64,000 bases of DNA, taken from the NCBI GenBank assembly GCA_023362775.1, contig JALMGJ010000003.1, forward strand, positions 179,587,725-179,651,724. The letters run 5' to 3'. A model generated the notes under the pieces. It was not told the origin of the DNA. It did not search any database and saw only the letters and a list, made by a program, of their open reading frames with translations. The stretch comes from Charina bottae. Taxonomy: Eukaryota; Chordata; Lepidosauria; Squamata; Charinaidae. The position numbers were made by a program, and so were the translations under genes. The number at the start of each line of letters is the position of its first letter. Positions within the stretch are counted from its first letter, which is position 1. Positions 41,108 to 53,578 of the stretch are shown piece after piece.

Positions 41108-44100
41108 AGTGTGTGTGCTTGTGTGTATATATATAAAGGTATAGTCTTTATTGCATGGTTCATGTAATCCCATGATTTTAAGAAACGTCTTACAATTACT
41201 GTATATTTTACATTTGTATCTCTTAAAGTTCTGGTTTTAAATAACAACAAATAATGAATGAATGTTTCTTAAATGTTCTACATAGGCCGACTAAATGTTC
41301 ATTAGCCCTGTTTAGACACACTCTGAGAGGCACTCCCGACTGCTTTTTCAGTCCACTAGGAACGAACATTCCACCTACCAGTAGCTTTAATAATGTAAAA
41401 TCCTTCCTTAACTAACCTGATGAATCTTGTGCCTTGTCCCTCCACAATCTTCCAGATTATGACAATTAACTTTTAAAAAAAAATAATAAAAAAAAAATCT
41501 TAGCTGTCTTTGTATTTGGAAACATTGGCCACATTTCTTAAATCCACTGGGGCACCGAATTTCTGTGATAGGAATTTCTTGCCATGGCCTCCATTCCTTG
41601 CTATGGTTCAGCATTCCACTTCCATCTGAAACCAGAGCATTACATCTGTCAGCAATCAATCTTCTCTTTCTCCAGCTTCCCAAAGTTCAGTGTCCTGTTC
41701 ATGGAGCTCCCAATATCCTGCATTTTAATATCATTGGGCTTTTCCATACTGGAACCTCAGGCCGCCTGTTTCCCATGTATAAACTAGCTGGAAATGAAGC
41801 TGGCTTAAGAAATCCCTTACGGAGTTCAACCTGTCCTCCGGGGACGGCCAGGTGTTCTGTCTAGACATCAGTTAGCACACCCCCTGATTGGTGGATTCCC
41901 CAGCTTCTTTCCCCCTCCCGCCCATGCCAGGAAAGCAGGCACAAGGGGGTAGGCATATTATTAATATATCTACACCACAGGTGACAAGGATATTTATTTT
42001 TAAAAAAAATCTTACAATATTCTACTGTAAGATCAGATAATTTCCCAACAGACTGAATTTCTAAAAAAAAATATATTAAGTTGTTCTAGTCAGAAGTGAT
42101 TAGTTTCTTCCCTGTGGACAGCATAATTTTGCATGTGATTTGTAGAAGTTTCCTATGATAATTGCAGAGCAGATGACTGTATTAGGGGAGAAGGAAAGTG
42201 ATGATAGATTGGAAAATTGGGTGCTATGGAGAGAAGGATGGAATTAATATCTGTTTCCCAATGGGAATGTTTAGCATAATTCAAATGTGTGAAAGGACCA
42301 AAGCTATCGGCTGCCAGTGACATTATGTACTAAATAGTCAATACTTAACCTTAGTATGAAATGAAATTTATATTTTTATAAATTTACATTCCTGTAGTCT
42401 TCTGATAGGATCAATGAATGTGGCCATGACAATTCACAAATGAATTGATAACTGAGGTATAGGCAAACTTTGAGTGATTGGAGCCCCACTGAATCTTTTA
42501 GGTAGGATGGGGTCCTGACCCAAAATGGGCTGTATCATGCACAGGAGAGAGCAAGCATTTTTCAGGATTTATGGGGATAGGAATTGAGGGTGGGTTTGTT
42601 TTTGTTTTTGTATTTGTGGGTGGGAATGTGTTAAACTGGGTTAAGTCACCATCTTTTGTGCATTTCCTGCCTCTATATGGAAGGAAAAAAACAGCATGAT
42701 CAGAGAAGACTTCAGAAGTCACAAAAACAAGTTTGCAGACCTGTAGGTCATCAATAGCCTTTCAATTTCCTGTGTTTTCAGTAGTTCTGACACTTTTTTC
42801 ATTGTGCACCTGCTGGCCATATATTAATAACATATTAATTATATGTCTACTGAGCAGCAAATGCATTTTTTAATAATACCACCATCTCGGATCCTCATAC
42901 ACAAAGGAGCTCTAGTGTAGTCATATTAAGGTCATAAAATATTTGTGGATAACATATAATTTTATGCCTTGAGGAAAGAGAATGTGGCTTGCCAGATGCA
43001 GACCTTCTGTCTTCCCTGCCACTGAATCTACAATACTTTAGCCCAAATCTGCTTTTACTGCCTCTGCTTCTATGCTATATTGTACTTCTGTTGTTATTTG
43101 TGTTGCCTATTACATTTTAAATTTTTCTAAATTTTCACTCTGAGAAAAATCTGTTATAGGGTGCCTATAAATGAACAGCTGCTTTGACCGAAACACCTGT
43201 AGGCCCTAGAACCGAAAGGGCTATTGAGAAATTAGATCATTTCCCCAACTGCCATTTTATAATCTTAATGTGATATTTTAAAATCTCTTTGTCCAACTAA
43301 ATGCAACTGGGGCAGAGAGGGTGGAGTTAGAAACTCAGTAGGCTCTGCAAAACAGAAATCTGAAAGTAAGGAAGAAAGACTTCACTTCGTTACTTAAGGC
43401 CCTTTGGAATCAGCTGCACAACGGGCAAGATAAGCTTGCTTGTAACTGTCTTGGAAGTGTATTTACAGTTACTAGAGAACCCTGGTGGAAAATTTGAGAT
43501 ACCCAAATTGTTGCCCTTAATTGTCCCTCAGATTGGTTGCCTGGATGGGGTCTTCAACTTGCCAATTCTTGGTGTGGTTTCATAAAAAATGAGGCCCACA
43601 GTTCTGATGGAAACAGGAGGGAAAACCTGGATTTGACTGAAGAAAAGTGCTCCTGTGATAATTGTTCTCATTACTGTCTTGAATAGCCCTTTCGGTTAGA
43701 ATGAGTAACTGAACAAGTGATAGTGGTCTTTACGCATATGCACACAATTGGCTCTTTTGTGAGATGTAGACTCCCTGTTCTCTAAACTTGCAATTTAGAG
43801 GCAGGAAGGACTTTGGAAGTAAAGTTAGCAATGTGTATTCAGATAAAGATTTGGACAGAGCAAACTGAAGTAACCTTTAGCTCATTTGTGGGTTACTATG
43901 TTTTATGCTCAGCTGTTGCACGGAGGCTAGAGAAACAACCAACTAGAAGCTTTATGGCTAGATGGCATTTGTGACAACAACTTTAGAGGGGTATACAAGT
44001 TAATTGCAGGGGGTGCTCAGGGCCTCCCCCTTGCTGTGTAGGAGTCGCCCTCCTTTGCTTTGTAGACCTACAAAATAAACGGGGTTTAAGTTGAATTCCC

Positions 44101-45809
44101 TGATTCTGTGTGATTAATTGGATCAAATCGCACCGGATTAAACAAATCCCCCTTTTTAGGGACTTCAGTTCAAAACAAACAAAAACTGTTGAAATGTTAG
44201 CAGCTACTTCTCCATGATGTCTTGAGCATTTGCAAAGGGAAGTGGAAGAACCTCCATAGAGAAAAAACTGATCTCCATCCCTGTCAATACAGTCAAGGAT
44301 TATTAAAAGCTTTTCAGTAAATTTCAGTTGCTCTGTGGAGAGTAAATGAAAAGGTGTGCTTTTTGCCAGATAAGCAATCCTGGCACAGTTGAATAGTAAT
44401 CTAATCACCATCAATTACATTTGAAGGCAAATTAAAAGTAGGAACCAACCACAGACATAATTGAATCATACATAAACAATGTTGAAATCTTAGGTGTCTG
44501 CCTGGAGCAAAATAAATATAAATTGCAGAAAATGTGTGTAAATTGCTATATTACTTTTGACAGTTTTCAAGCCACAGCTTGCTAATTTGTGCTCTTGCTT
44601 AATGTAAAGCAGCCATCAGGAAAAATAGATATCGTAGCCCCTGCTGCCTCCTATTCAAAGCTGTATCAATCAAGGGTTGGAATAATCAAGAATGGAGTAG
44701 CTTTCCTTTAGAAGAAAAAGAATGGCTTTGTCATTAAGCATCTGTAACATGACTTATGTCCTGTGCTATATTTTATGGGGTTTCTTGTGTAATACTGGAC
44801 ATGGAGGACACCTCCTTCCTTAGTTTATTTCACAGAAAGATAAGATCATAGTTCGGCTTTGCAAATGTGCTTCAGAGGTCAACGAATCTAATCCCTGCAG
44901 AGGCAATGAATCCAGCAGCCAGTGCAGATAAAAATGGTCCTTTCTTTCCCTTATTAATTCCATATTCTAAAATAATCTGAGGATAAAAATATGGTCCTAA
45001 GTGTACTTTTGCTGCTGACTTAAACATTATGCCCATTTGGCTCAAATGGAAGACAGTAAAGTGTAACTGAGCTTGTGATGAAAGTAGCAGACAATTTCTT
45101 CCAAGTTTATTTTGAGGATAAATATAGTTTGAAATCTTGCTGCCGACACCCAAGAATGATAAACTTAAGAGTTTTATACTGAGGTTAATTCCTCTCTTAT
45201 TGGTCCATTCCTGGTAGTTCAGAAATATTCTAAGCTTTATGATTCCCTTCCTTAAAAGGAAGTGCCCACTTAATCCTTTACACTACACTAAAGCAACAAT
45301 CTACCATTACATTACAGAGAAAATGAGACAAAAAACGTTGCCATTCTCAAGTCTAAAATTAGGGGTTGGCAGTTGCTATTGTTTCCAAACCATTCCTTGG
45401 GAAATACTGTCAGGATGATCATACCAAGCAAAGTTATTGTGTCAACTATGGTGAGGTTAGTTGACAGTCACAGCAAATGACAGTCAGCTATGGATTACTG
45501 ATTAGTCACCATTTTAGCCAATACTGCAGCCTCTTCTGATTAGCGGGATGAGCCTTCTTTTCTCCTTTTTCATGACTAAGAAAAAAATGTGTTGGGATGA
45601 TAATGTCTGGCATGTCCATTAGGTGTTAAAAGTGGCAGAAGAGGCATTATGGCAGAAGCAGCCTCAGGCTTTTTGGCAACTGCTTAAACTGAATGTGATT
45701 CATTTCTAAGTAGGCTTCTTATAGAGTTCTCTTTAACATGATTTACTGAGGTGGAGGGGATTGGGTTATATGTAAACATTCCTGTTTCTATTGACATGGT
45801 AGTAGGAGA
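41108..45809. other. long quiet stretch, nothing recognised
   Basis: No named repeat or exon. A 143-codon minus-strand frame at 43983-44414 has no recognisable domain. A 15-bp inverted pair (ACCGAAAGGGCTATT) lies at 43211-43225 and 43682-43696. Confidence 0.4.
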
Positions 45810-45925
45810 GCCCTGTTAGTCTATGGTGGCAAAAACTCAGGAGGAGTCTGGTAGCACCTTTTCCAACTAACAATTTTTATTAAAAGGCATACGTTTTGTG
45901 AGCTGCCGCTCACTTTGTCAGATGA
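45810..45925 (-). mobile_element. decayed PLE end with degenerate hammerhead
   Basis: In reverse: CTGACAAAGTGAGCGGCAGC, then TCACAAAACGTATGCC, then TTAGTTGGAAAAGGTGCTAC, CAGACTCCTCC and GTTTTTGCC. The hairpin GTGAGC/GCTCAC sits where a CTGATGA...GAAA ribozyme is found in relatives. Both core parts are mutated here (CTGACAA, AAAA). It is a different PLE family from 29246 and 60715. Confidence 0.7.
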
Positions 45926-47254
45926 ATATCTATTTAGTATCTATTACCTATTGAGTAAATCCCACTGAACTCAAAGGAACTTACTTCTGACTAGAAATGC
46001 AAAGCATTGCATGGTTAATGGATTCCAAATTTGTCTTCTTTCAGGCAATCCTTATGGATGGATTGTCTGGAAACTTGCTACAAATGACAATGAACCTTCA
46101 GTTAATAGAAATATGAATAAACATTTTTTGTAAAGACATTTTAAAAGCATGTGCTTCAAGCGTATGACATTAGCCTCCTTACTTGGTAAAGAACACTTCA
46201 CAGTGACTGTTGACAAATTCTACCTACATTCTGTCATCAAGGATGAAGAGTGGAAGGAAAACCATATTAATTTTCATGAATTAAAATTTTAAATAACAAG
46301 GCTCCCTATCTTGTTGACCTCTATTCTGCTATATTCTTCAGCCATTATGAAAACGAAGCAGAGTGCCTACTAACAATCCTTTTTCCTATCAAATCATGTA
46401 AAATGAATGTGACCGGTCTCTTCTCGGTCCCTAAATCTATTGTTTCATAGTTGTCAAGAAAACAGGGCATTACAGTTGCTCAGCCTCAAAAAGATCTATA
46501 CATCTTATAATTTATTTAAATTATAGAGCATTTGCTAGCTTTGTTCGTGTTTTCTTGGTACTTATTCTGTGACTGTGCGATTCCAGCATGAGGATACTGT
46601 GTACAAGAAAACCACTTACTTCTTAGCTGAAAATATAATGAATGTTTCTGTCAATAGGAAAATGAAAAAAAATACTGAAACTATAAATCATTAGAAGTCT
46701 ATTCCCATGGCTGGCTGGCTAATAAACTATATATATATATTACTTATATATTTATATATATATATATTGAATATATATATATATATTGCTTCTTAGGACA
46801 TATTTAGCATTTTTGTTGGCTGACTACCCCCACTGAATATCTGATAAAAAATGGTTACACCTGTGCCAATATTTGCCCTCCAATTTCCTGAAAGTTGGTT
46901 TTGCCTGTGAAAAGGCTTCCATTTTTCAATGTCATTCTCGGAATGCTTTAGAATTTCTTTCAAACTTCTTTGGCCGGCACTTTCTTGCTGAGGCGACAGA
47001 AGGTGCTATTGCTATTGTTGTTTCTGTTATGCAATTCTTATTAAAGCTGCAACTCCAGCTTCCTTACGTATATGAAAAAGACAATAGAAGGGATATAATC
47101 TGACTGGATTTTTCTTCTCCTTTTAAAAAAAAATACTCAACAGCAATGTTGTTTCCATCAAACTGAATGCAGTGAAGAAATGTACAGCATTGCATTCTCT
47201 ACTTCTAGAACTTTGGGCACCGGAAGCTCCAAGGTGACCCTGCAGTCTCAGTGG
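45926..47254. other. intergenic DNA with an AT microsatellite
   Basis: 46727-46788 is mostly (TA)n. Nothing else is recognised. Confidence 0.45.
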
Positions 47255-47262
47255 TCTTAACT

Positions 47263-47670
47263 CAGAGCTTTCCAAACTTTTCATGTTGGTGACACACGTT
47301 TTAGACATGCATCATTTCACGACACAGTAATTCAGTTTTACTAGCAAACCGGAGGTTAAACTAACTTATAAGAGATATGGACACATACATAAATTGTAAT
47401 AGCGAAATGTATGGGGACACAATATATCTCATGAAAACAGAGTTCCCCTTTACAGCAGGTCAAGGCTTGGACAGAGCTCCCCTCTTACAGCAGGGCACAA
47501 GGCAGGCACTAGGACCTGCGCGGAATCACAGCAGGTTTGGAGGCAGCAGCAACGAGGCGCTTGAGGCTCTGAGCATCCGACTCAGAGGTTTCTCGTTACG
47601 TTCGCACGACACACCTACACACTGCAGCCAACACACTAACATGTCGCGACACACAGTTTGGAAAGCTCTG
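47263..47670. mobile_element. hAT element, CAGAGCTTTCCAAAC ends, subtype 2
   Basis: TIRs CAGAGCTTTCCAAACTTTTC and CAGTTTGGAAAGCTCTG. TSD TCTTAACT/TCTTAAGT (47255-47262, 47671-47678, one mismatch). The interior shares GGGCACAAGGCAGGCACTAG and GACCTGCGCGGAATCACAGC with 52714-52972 but not with the GC-palindromic copies at 9527, 39237 and 48521. Confidence 0.92.
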
Positions 47671-47678
47671 TCTTAAGT

Positions 47679-48512
47679 GTTTTATGTAAAATGCTGGGAC
47701 CATCATTGCACAATACTTAAAAGAAAAGCTTTAAAGACCAATTTATTTTTCTGTAGCTCACTTATAAAAGGTTTTATTGGACTGCATTTGGTTGGTGTTA
47801 GCTGCAAGCCACAGACACTCATTATTCAGTGGTAAGAAAAAGGATGGGAGAAGGAATCAGAAAAATATGGATAGCATCACAGCAAAAGATGGCAACCATC
47901 CAGGCTGGTTATATTCAATGAATAAAGAAATGTGACTACACTTTTAGTATCTCTCTTTAGTTATACACTGTTTTTAGTAGGTTTTCTTTTATTTCTTTGT
48001 TTTCGCTTTGGATTTTAACCAAAATTATTCAATACTTTTCTTTTAATTGAAGCTTATTGTTGTTTGCATTTTTCTTTGGGAGCTGTCTTGAAAGGATTTC
48101 TATCTTTCAAGGTGCTTAAGAATGGCTAAACTGAAACATCTTATTAATGAACCCCAGCTTATATACTGTGTGCATGTTTATTAAAAAAAACCATTAAAAT
48201 AAGACAACACAGCAACAACAATATGCAATCTATTTCTCTTTTCTCTTCCAATGCAAATGGAAGCCACTAAATAATCTGGCCTCAAATTATTTACTGGCTT
48301 CCATTAGTGGGCAATTTTCTCACTTTGGTTGCAGCAATTTAGTTGCGGGGGGCGGGGAGAGATTTCAGGATCTTTGCGGGTATGGATAGTAACACTAGGA
48401 TATCACCACTGTGTCTAGAGCCAACATTTTCAGCTGGAAGGGGCAGGGCTTGGGACTGTTTTTAAGAGAAAAATGGGAACCTTAAGTCTTGCACCAATAT
48501 TTTCTTTGCATC
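47679..48512. other. intergenic DNA, nothing recognised
   Basis: No supported feature. Confidence 0.4.
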
Positions 48513-48520
48513 TACTAGAT

Positions 48521-48796
48521 CACAGCTTTCCAAACTGTGTGTCGTGACACAAAAGTGTGTCGCCTGCGGGGCCCAGGTGTGTCGCGTCAAAACCCGGAAG
48601 CGCTGATGGCACGCCGCCGCCACGCGCCGCCGCTGCGCGCATGGCAGCGGCGGGCCATCAGCACTTCCGGGTTTTCGCACGGCACACAAGGACATCGCTG
48701 CCGCCACCGCTGTGGCGCGCGAAAATCCGAAAGCTTCCGGGTTTTTGCACGCGCTGCTGTTGGTGTGTCGCCGTGGGAAAAGTTTGGAAAGCCCTG
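48521..48796. mobile_element. hAT MITE, CA(G/C)AGCTTTCCAAAC family
   Basis: Ends CACAGCTTTCCAAAC and GTTTGGAAAGCCCTG. Perfect TSD TACTAGAT (48513-48520, 48797-48804). The interior has AACCCGGAAGCGCTGATG and its palindromic counterpart, as in 9527-9796, plus CpG-rich filler. Confidence 0.92.
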
Positions 48797-48804
48797 TACT
48801 AGAT

Positions 48805-51800
48805 CCTCCAATATCATGCTGCCAAAAGTTGGAGGCAACCCAAATAGCAAAGGTGCAGTTTTCTTCAGCTGAGGGGCAAAAGTAATATAAGGGCACTAAG
48901 ATGCAAATAGGATTAAATCACCTGTTTGATTAAAAAATATATCAAAAGTTTGAGAGGTTGAACGTTCTGGACTTGCCTCCTTCAGTGATGTCATTGTATT
49001 TCCATCAAATGGCCCTCAGCTATTCCCCTTCAAATGATTTTTAAAAGTGTGTATACAAAGGAAGCCAATATTATTATATACAGTTGAATGATTATGGGAT
49101 ATTCATATTCTAAAGATAGTTTCCTCTTCTTTATATAGCCTTTTCAAATATTATTTTCCAATCATTGTGATGATCCAAATAAAATCTGCAATTGCTTTGT
49201 GGAGTAGGCACTCAAACAGAAAGGCTATTTACAGCATCGTTTATGGTTTCTCAGTGGGACTGAGGCTTTGTCAAGAATATGTGGAAATTCAGACCTCTGT
49301 TGTGTGGCAAAATGATTGCTAGAGGTAATGATGGTTATAGCATGTATGTAGGTGCATAGAATTTGCTTAACATCTACATTGATTGTATTAGATCCCCACA
49401 TTATCTTACACTGGGGAAAATATTGTGCTAAGCTTTAACACAAGCTGAGCTTCACAGATAGTTCAGCTGCTTGAAAAATAAGCTTCATATTTGTAACATT
49501 TTTTACCTCTTTCTAGTGAAATGGTTCAAAACTGTTCACAAAGGAATGAATACCAGGACAGAGGGAATATTTTCCCCTTGCCAAAACAACAGGGCTGACA
49601 ATCCTTCACTCCAGGATGTGCATCCAAATTAAATAAAGCAGTACAGAGAAACGACATCTGAAATAAGATCCATACTGGGAAAGGGAGGGGAAAACTGACA
49701 TCCATTTGCCATTCCTGTTACTTGGCTCAGGGAATATCAAATGCCACAGCAGAGGGTCCAAGGAGAAAGAACAGATGCTGTCCTCTTGCTTCTAAACAAC
49801 AAAACTGCCAGTAATGGGGGGAAGGGGGGATCTGTCTACTCCTTTCATTTTCTATCATTTCTATAACTACGTGTCATGAATTGCCTACAGCCTTCAATAT
49901 TGTGCCTATATTTCTCCAGGTGCTATAGAACAATTAAGAAAACAAAGTATTGCCTGCTTACAAGCCAAGAACCATGCTTTAAAAAAAAAAAAGGAAATAG
50001 ATGGGGAGGTCCCAGAAAAACAAGAATATAGGGATATCATGTCATTTCTCCAAATGAAGATGACCCCGAATTTAGATAACCTCCCCCAAGGAAGAATAGA
50101 GAGGAGAAAAAAATTATAAACTGGGGCAAACATTTTCTGCAATGTCCAGCTTCCCCAGCTGCCACACCAACTGAAACAAAGGCTGGAGATTCCCCCCCCC
50201 CCCCCGCCAAATAAATATGTGCACTTCCATATGTGTATGCATATATGTATATTCATGACTATCAGAAATCACATTCCAAAAATAATAGTTTATACTCACT
50301 GAATTAATAGCAATTAGTTAAACCTGACTACCTGTAACATAAAGTACTCCATTTATAAAATTTACTTGGATTTTGTTTGTCTTGTTGCATGTAAGCACTA
50401 GAAAGTCAGAGGGGATGCATTAGATCACTTGGCAGTTTTTCCCTAATTGCCTCCACAGTATGAGCAATTGTCAGCTCTCCTTTTGGGTACTAATCCTTCA
50501 GGAAACAATGAAAAAAATAAGCAAAAGAGGGGAAGGTATGGAATTTTAAAATGTTTACAACATTTTATATTGGCAAGTTTCATAACAAAAATTGAACCTT
50601 GAAATTCAACACAGCATGAAAAACGTATTTTCCAATCAAGAGGATTTTGAGAAGCCTTTTAGTGTCCCATGTAATTTTTTTTTCTGAACCTGGTAGCAAA
50701 AGAAAGGAACCAGTCAGGGAAATTATAAATTAGTGTATATTATTCCCCAGGTATTCTTTAGTCCTGAAATTCAGAAGTCTTGAAGGACTTCTGTAGAATA
50801 TCATAAATTTGCATCATCACTGTATTATTATTAGTGTTATAATTCTTGACAAACAACACAGCATAAAATACTATTGTTCATTTGTCTTAATAAATCATGA
50901 GATTCTATTAATTTTCTTTTTTATTTCCCCCCCTCTCAGGAACACAAGAATATGAAATGACGTCACTGCCTTTATTCCCATGGCCATTCACCTTCAACCA
51001 TCCTTAAATTTATCATATGCTAAAGCCCATTTTACTCATACTTGCCAAATAGTGTTTCAAAAGATTTATAGTCACCTTTAGCTATACTGAAAAAATTACG
51101 AACTGATTTAACTACTGCAGGAGTATAAAGAGATACCATTCAATGTGACCTTTTACTGTGTTTGGTTTGACCCTGCCTAAGGGCTTCATAATGTGATCAA
51201 AAGGAATCTAAAATGGATCATGTGTTTTTCAGTCAAATGTGCATGTTCCTTCCTGGTTAATTTAGGCATGTTGTGATCTAACACAACTGGAACCTATAAA
51301 GAAGTCTCATAATGCCAACTTAGTCTTTAATAAGTGTTTGGTTATATAAATTCTAATAAAGTTTCACAGAATATCACCCCACGACCCTAGATGCTGCCAA
51401 ATGAAGCTAGTCCTGTCCTTGGTGGCTCCAACAACAGAGTCCTCTGGGTAACATTTACTTTCTTCCCTGGTGCTTAGAATCCTGTAACTGTGCCAAACAG
51501 CTTGGTAAATGACTATGATAATCCCACTATTCCTTTGCTTGTATTGTTGCTGCTACAACACACTGAAATTGCTACACATCACAGAGGAAAGGAGGGATAT
51601 TTCTCACCTGGATATCTACCACAGGCCTCTTAAGGATGTTGTTGGTATTCCCACCGCGAACAACAAGTACGTTTGGAAGAAGAAAAGCAACAGCAGAGTG
51701 GGATGGGGTCTCATGGACCGTGCAGGGGAAATGTTCAGGCCCATCACATTTATGATGAGAAAACTAGGAACTGAATTGAAGCCTAATTGGAACTATGAAG

Positions 51801-52489
51801 CAGAATTAATTTTTTTTTCTGCACAATAGTTCAGTTAGCTAGCCCATATTTTAAGCCAAATCCAGAGGAAAGTTCAGTTCACTAATTCCTGTAATAGGGC
51901 ACAGCTAGGGATGCTGGAGTTACATGCATTAGGAAGGAATCTCTTTGGAACACTAAAACAGTGGTATCCACAAATTCCAATGATGTGAAAATAATAACAT
52001 GCTCAGGATTACATCATCATGCAATTGCCACAGTTATAGATTTGTTTCATGACACCTATACAAGTACATACATGGCAGCATTTGCATGATGACATTATTG
52101 TGCATAAACCATTGTTTGCCCCTCCCCCGCCACCTCTGTAGATACCCATGATCAGCCCTTCGAGGTAGACCAAACTAGAAAACCAACGTTATGAATGCTA
52201 ATACTACTTTTATTATGAGGTTACAGTAACATAACCTTGCAAGTCTGAATATGCTTCTCCCCTCCCTCCCTTTATTTTCATGAGAACTAGGGAGGGTCAA
52301 GTCTGAAACACTTTTTCAAATTACATTTCTGCCTTGGACTCAAAATTCTTTTTTCTGACTGTGTCTTGGTTGCAGTTCTTCCTCCTGTTTCTCAAGGTTA
52401 TTCTTACTTCCCATTACACTGGTGGATGGAAATTTCAAAAAAGTAGATTTCAGTGACTTGTTATGTGAAATTTAGTAACAATAAGGGTT
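48805..52489. other. long quiet stretch, nothing recognised
   Basis: Poly-A at 49979-49992 and poly-C at 50191-50204. No gene or named repeat. Confidence 0.4.
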
Positions 52490-52580
52490 GTTTAAACAGG
52501 CTGTTGCAGAATAGACAGATTACCTTTCATTGGAGATGTTTAAGCAGAGACTGAATGACCGACTGTCTGGTTGAGAACCA
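52490..52580 (+). mobile_element. CR1 LINE fragment
   Basis: TTTCATTGGAGATGTTTAAG, then CAGAGACTGAATGACCGACT, then GTCTGGTTGAGAACC, matches the CR1 3' region just before its terminus. Short and diverged. Confidence 0.65.
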
Positions 52581-52713
52581 TTGTATGGGGGTGGAGGATA
52601 GTGGAAAATGTGGCTGTGGAGAAGCAAAGTGTGGAAGAGAGGCAGTTGTGGTTTCCGGCACTTGTTGAAACAGGAAGGACAAGTCAATGTTTTGCACTAA
52701 TAACACTGTAGAT

Positions 52714-52972
52714 CAGAGCTTTCCAAACTTTTCATGTTGGCGACACACCTTTTAGACATGCATCATTTCGCGACACACTCTTACAGCAGGGCACAAGGCA
52801 GGCACTAGGACCTGCGCGGAATCACAGCAGGTTTGGAGGCAGCAGGGCACAAGGCAGGCACTAGGACCTGCGTGGAATCCTGGCTGGGCTCCGAGGTAGC
52901 AGCAGCCGCGACACACCCAGACACTGCAGCCGACACACTAATGTGTCCCGACACACAGTTTGGAAAGCTCTG
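52714..52972. mobile_element. hAT element, CAGAGCTTTCCAAAC ends, subtype 2
   Basis: TIRs CAGAGCTTTCCAAACTTTTC and CAGTTTGGAAAGCTCTG. Perfect TSD CTGTAGAT (52706-52713, 52973-52980). A ~48-bp unit (GGGCACAAGGCAGGCACTAG, GACCTGCG) occurs twice in tandem here and once in 47263-47670. Confidence 0.94.
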
Positions 52973-52980
52973 CTGTAGAT

Positions 52981-53455
52981 TATGAGGTCATTGGTAGCTC
53001 ATAGTACAGGCACTAACATCTTTGTCCACTGAAATGTTACAAAAGGTTTGTCCCAAACATCTGTCATTTCCACTCTACCACAGGCAAAATGTAAGTGCAA
53101 ATGCTACATCAATCACAGATTAGACAAGAACCAGAGAATGTCAGTAGAAGACCAGCTTGCCTTCCTTCTCTCTCCTTGCTTTGTTGTCACCCATGCCAAG
53201 AAAAGTGGAGAAGAAAGGGGGGAGGTAGTAAAAACTCTTCTCATCTTCGAACTTGTCTAGTCATGGGAGGCGAGATAAGTAGAAAGGAGAGAAGTGGTAG
53301 AAGGGAGATACGACATAGAATGGCTCTTCCCATGCCCATACAGACTAAACCCCTATTCTGCTTCATTGCTGAGCCATCAATTTCCACTAATTAATGGGCT
53401 TTTGAATAATCTATACATTAAGAAATGTCATGACAAAAAATTGTTCTCTATTTAC
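52981..53455. other. intergenic DNA, nothing recognised
   Basis: No supported feature. Confidence 0.4.
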
Positions 53456-53503
53456 AGAGTAAGTAAATAGAGAACAAATTTTTGTTCTCTATTCACTTAC
53501 TCT
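53456..53503. repeat. 23-bp hairpin with 2-bp loop
   Basis: AGAGTAAGTAAATAGAGAAC plus AAA (53456-53478) faces its reverse complement (53481-53503) with one mismatch. A third, partial copy TTGTTCTCTATTTA lies at 53441-53454. Confidence 0.85.
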
Positions 53504-53578
53504 GAGATCATAACCTACAAAGCAAGAACTGTAGCTTCGTAAAAATTATCTAAATAAATTCAACAGGAAGACATTATA

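Noticed and set aside
43983..44414. 143-codon minus-strand frame
   Set aside because: No recognisable domain, no splice or promoter context, ordinary composition. Kept only as part of an unannotated stretch.
48462..48896. 144-codon minus-strand frame and overlapping frames
   Set aside because: Lies across the hAT MITE at 48521-48796. Same base-composition effect.
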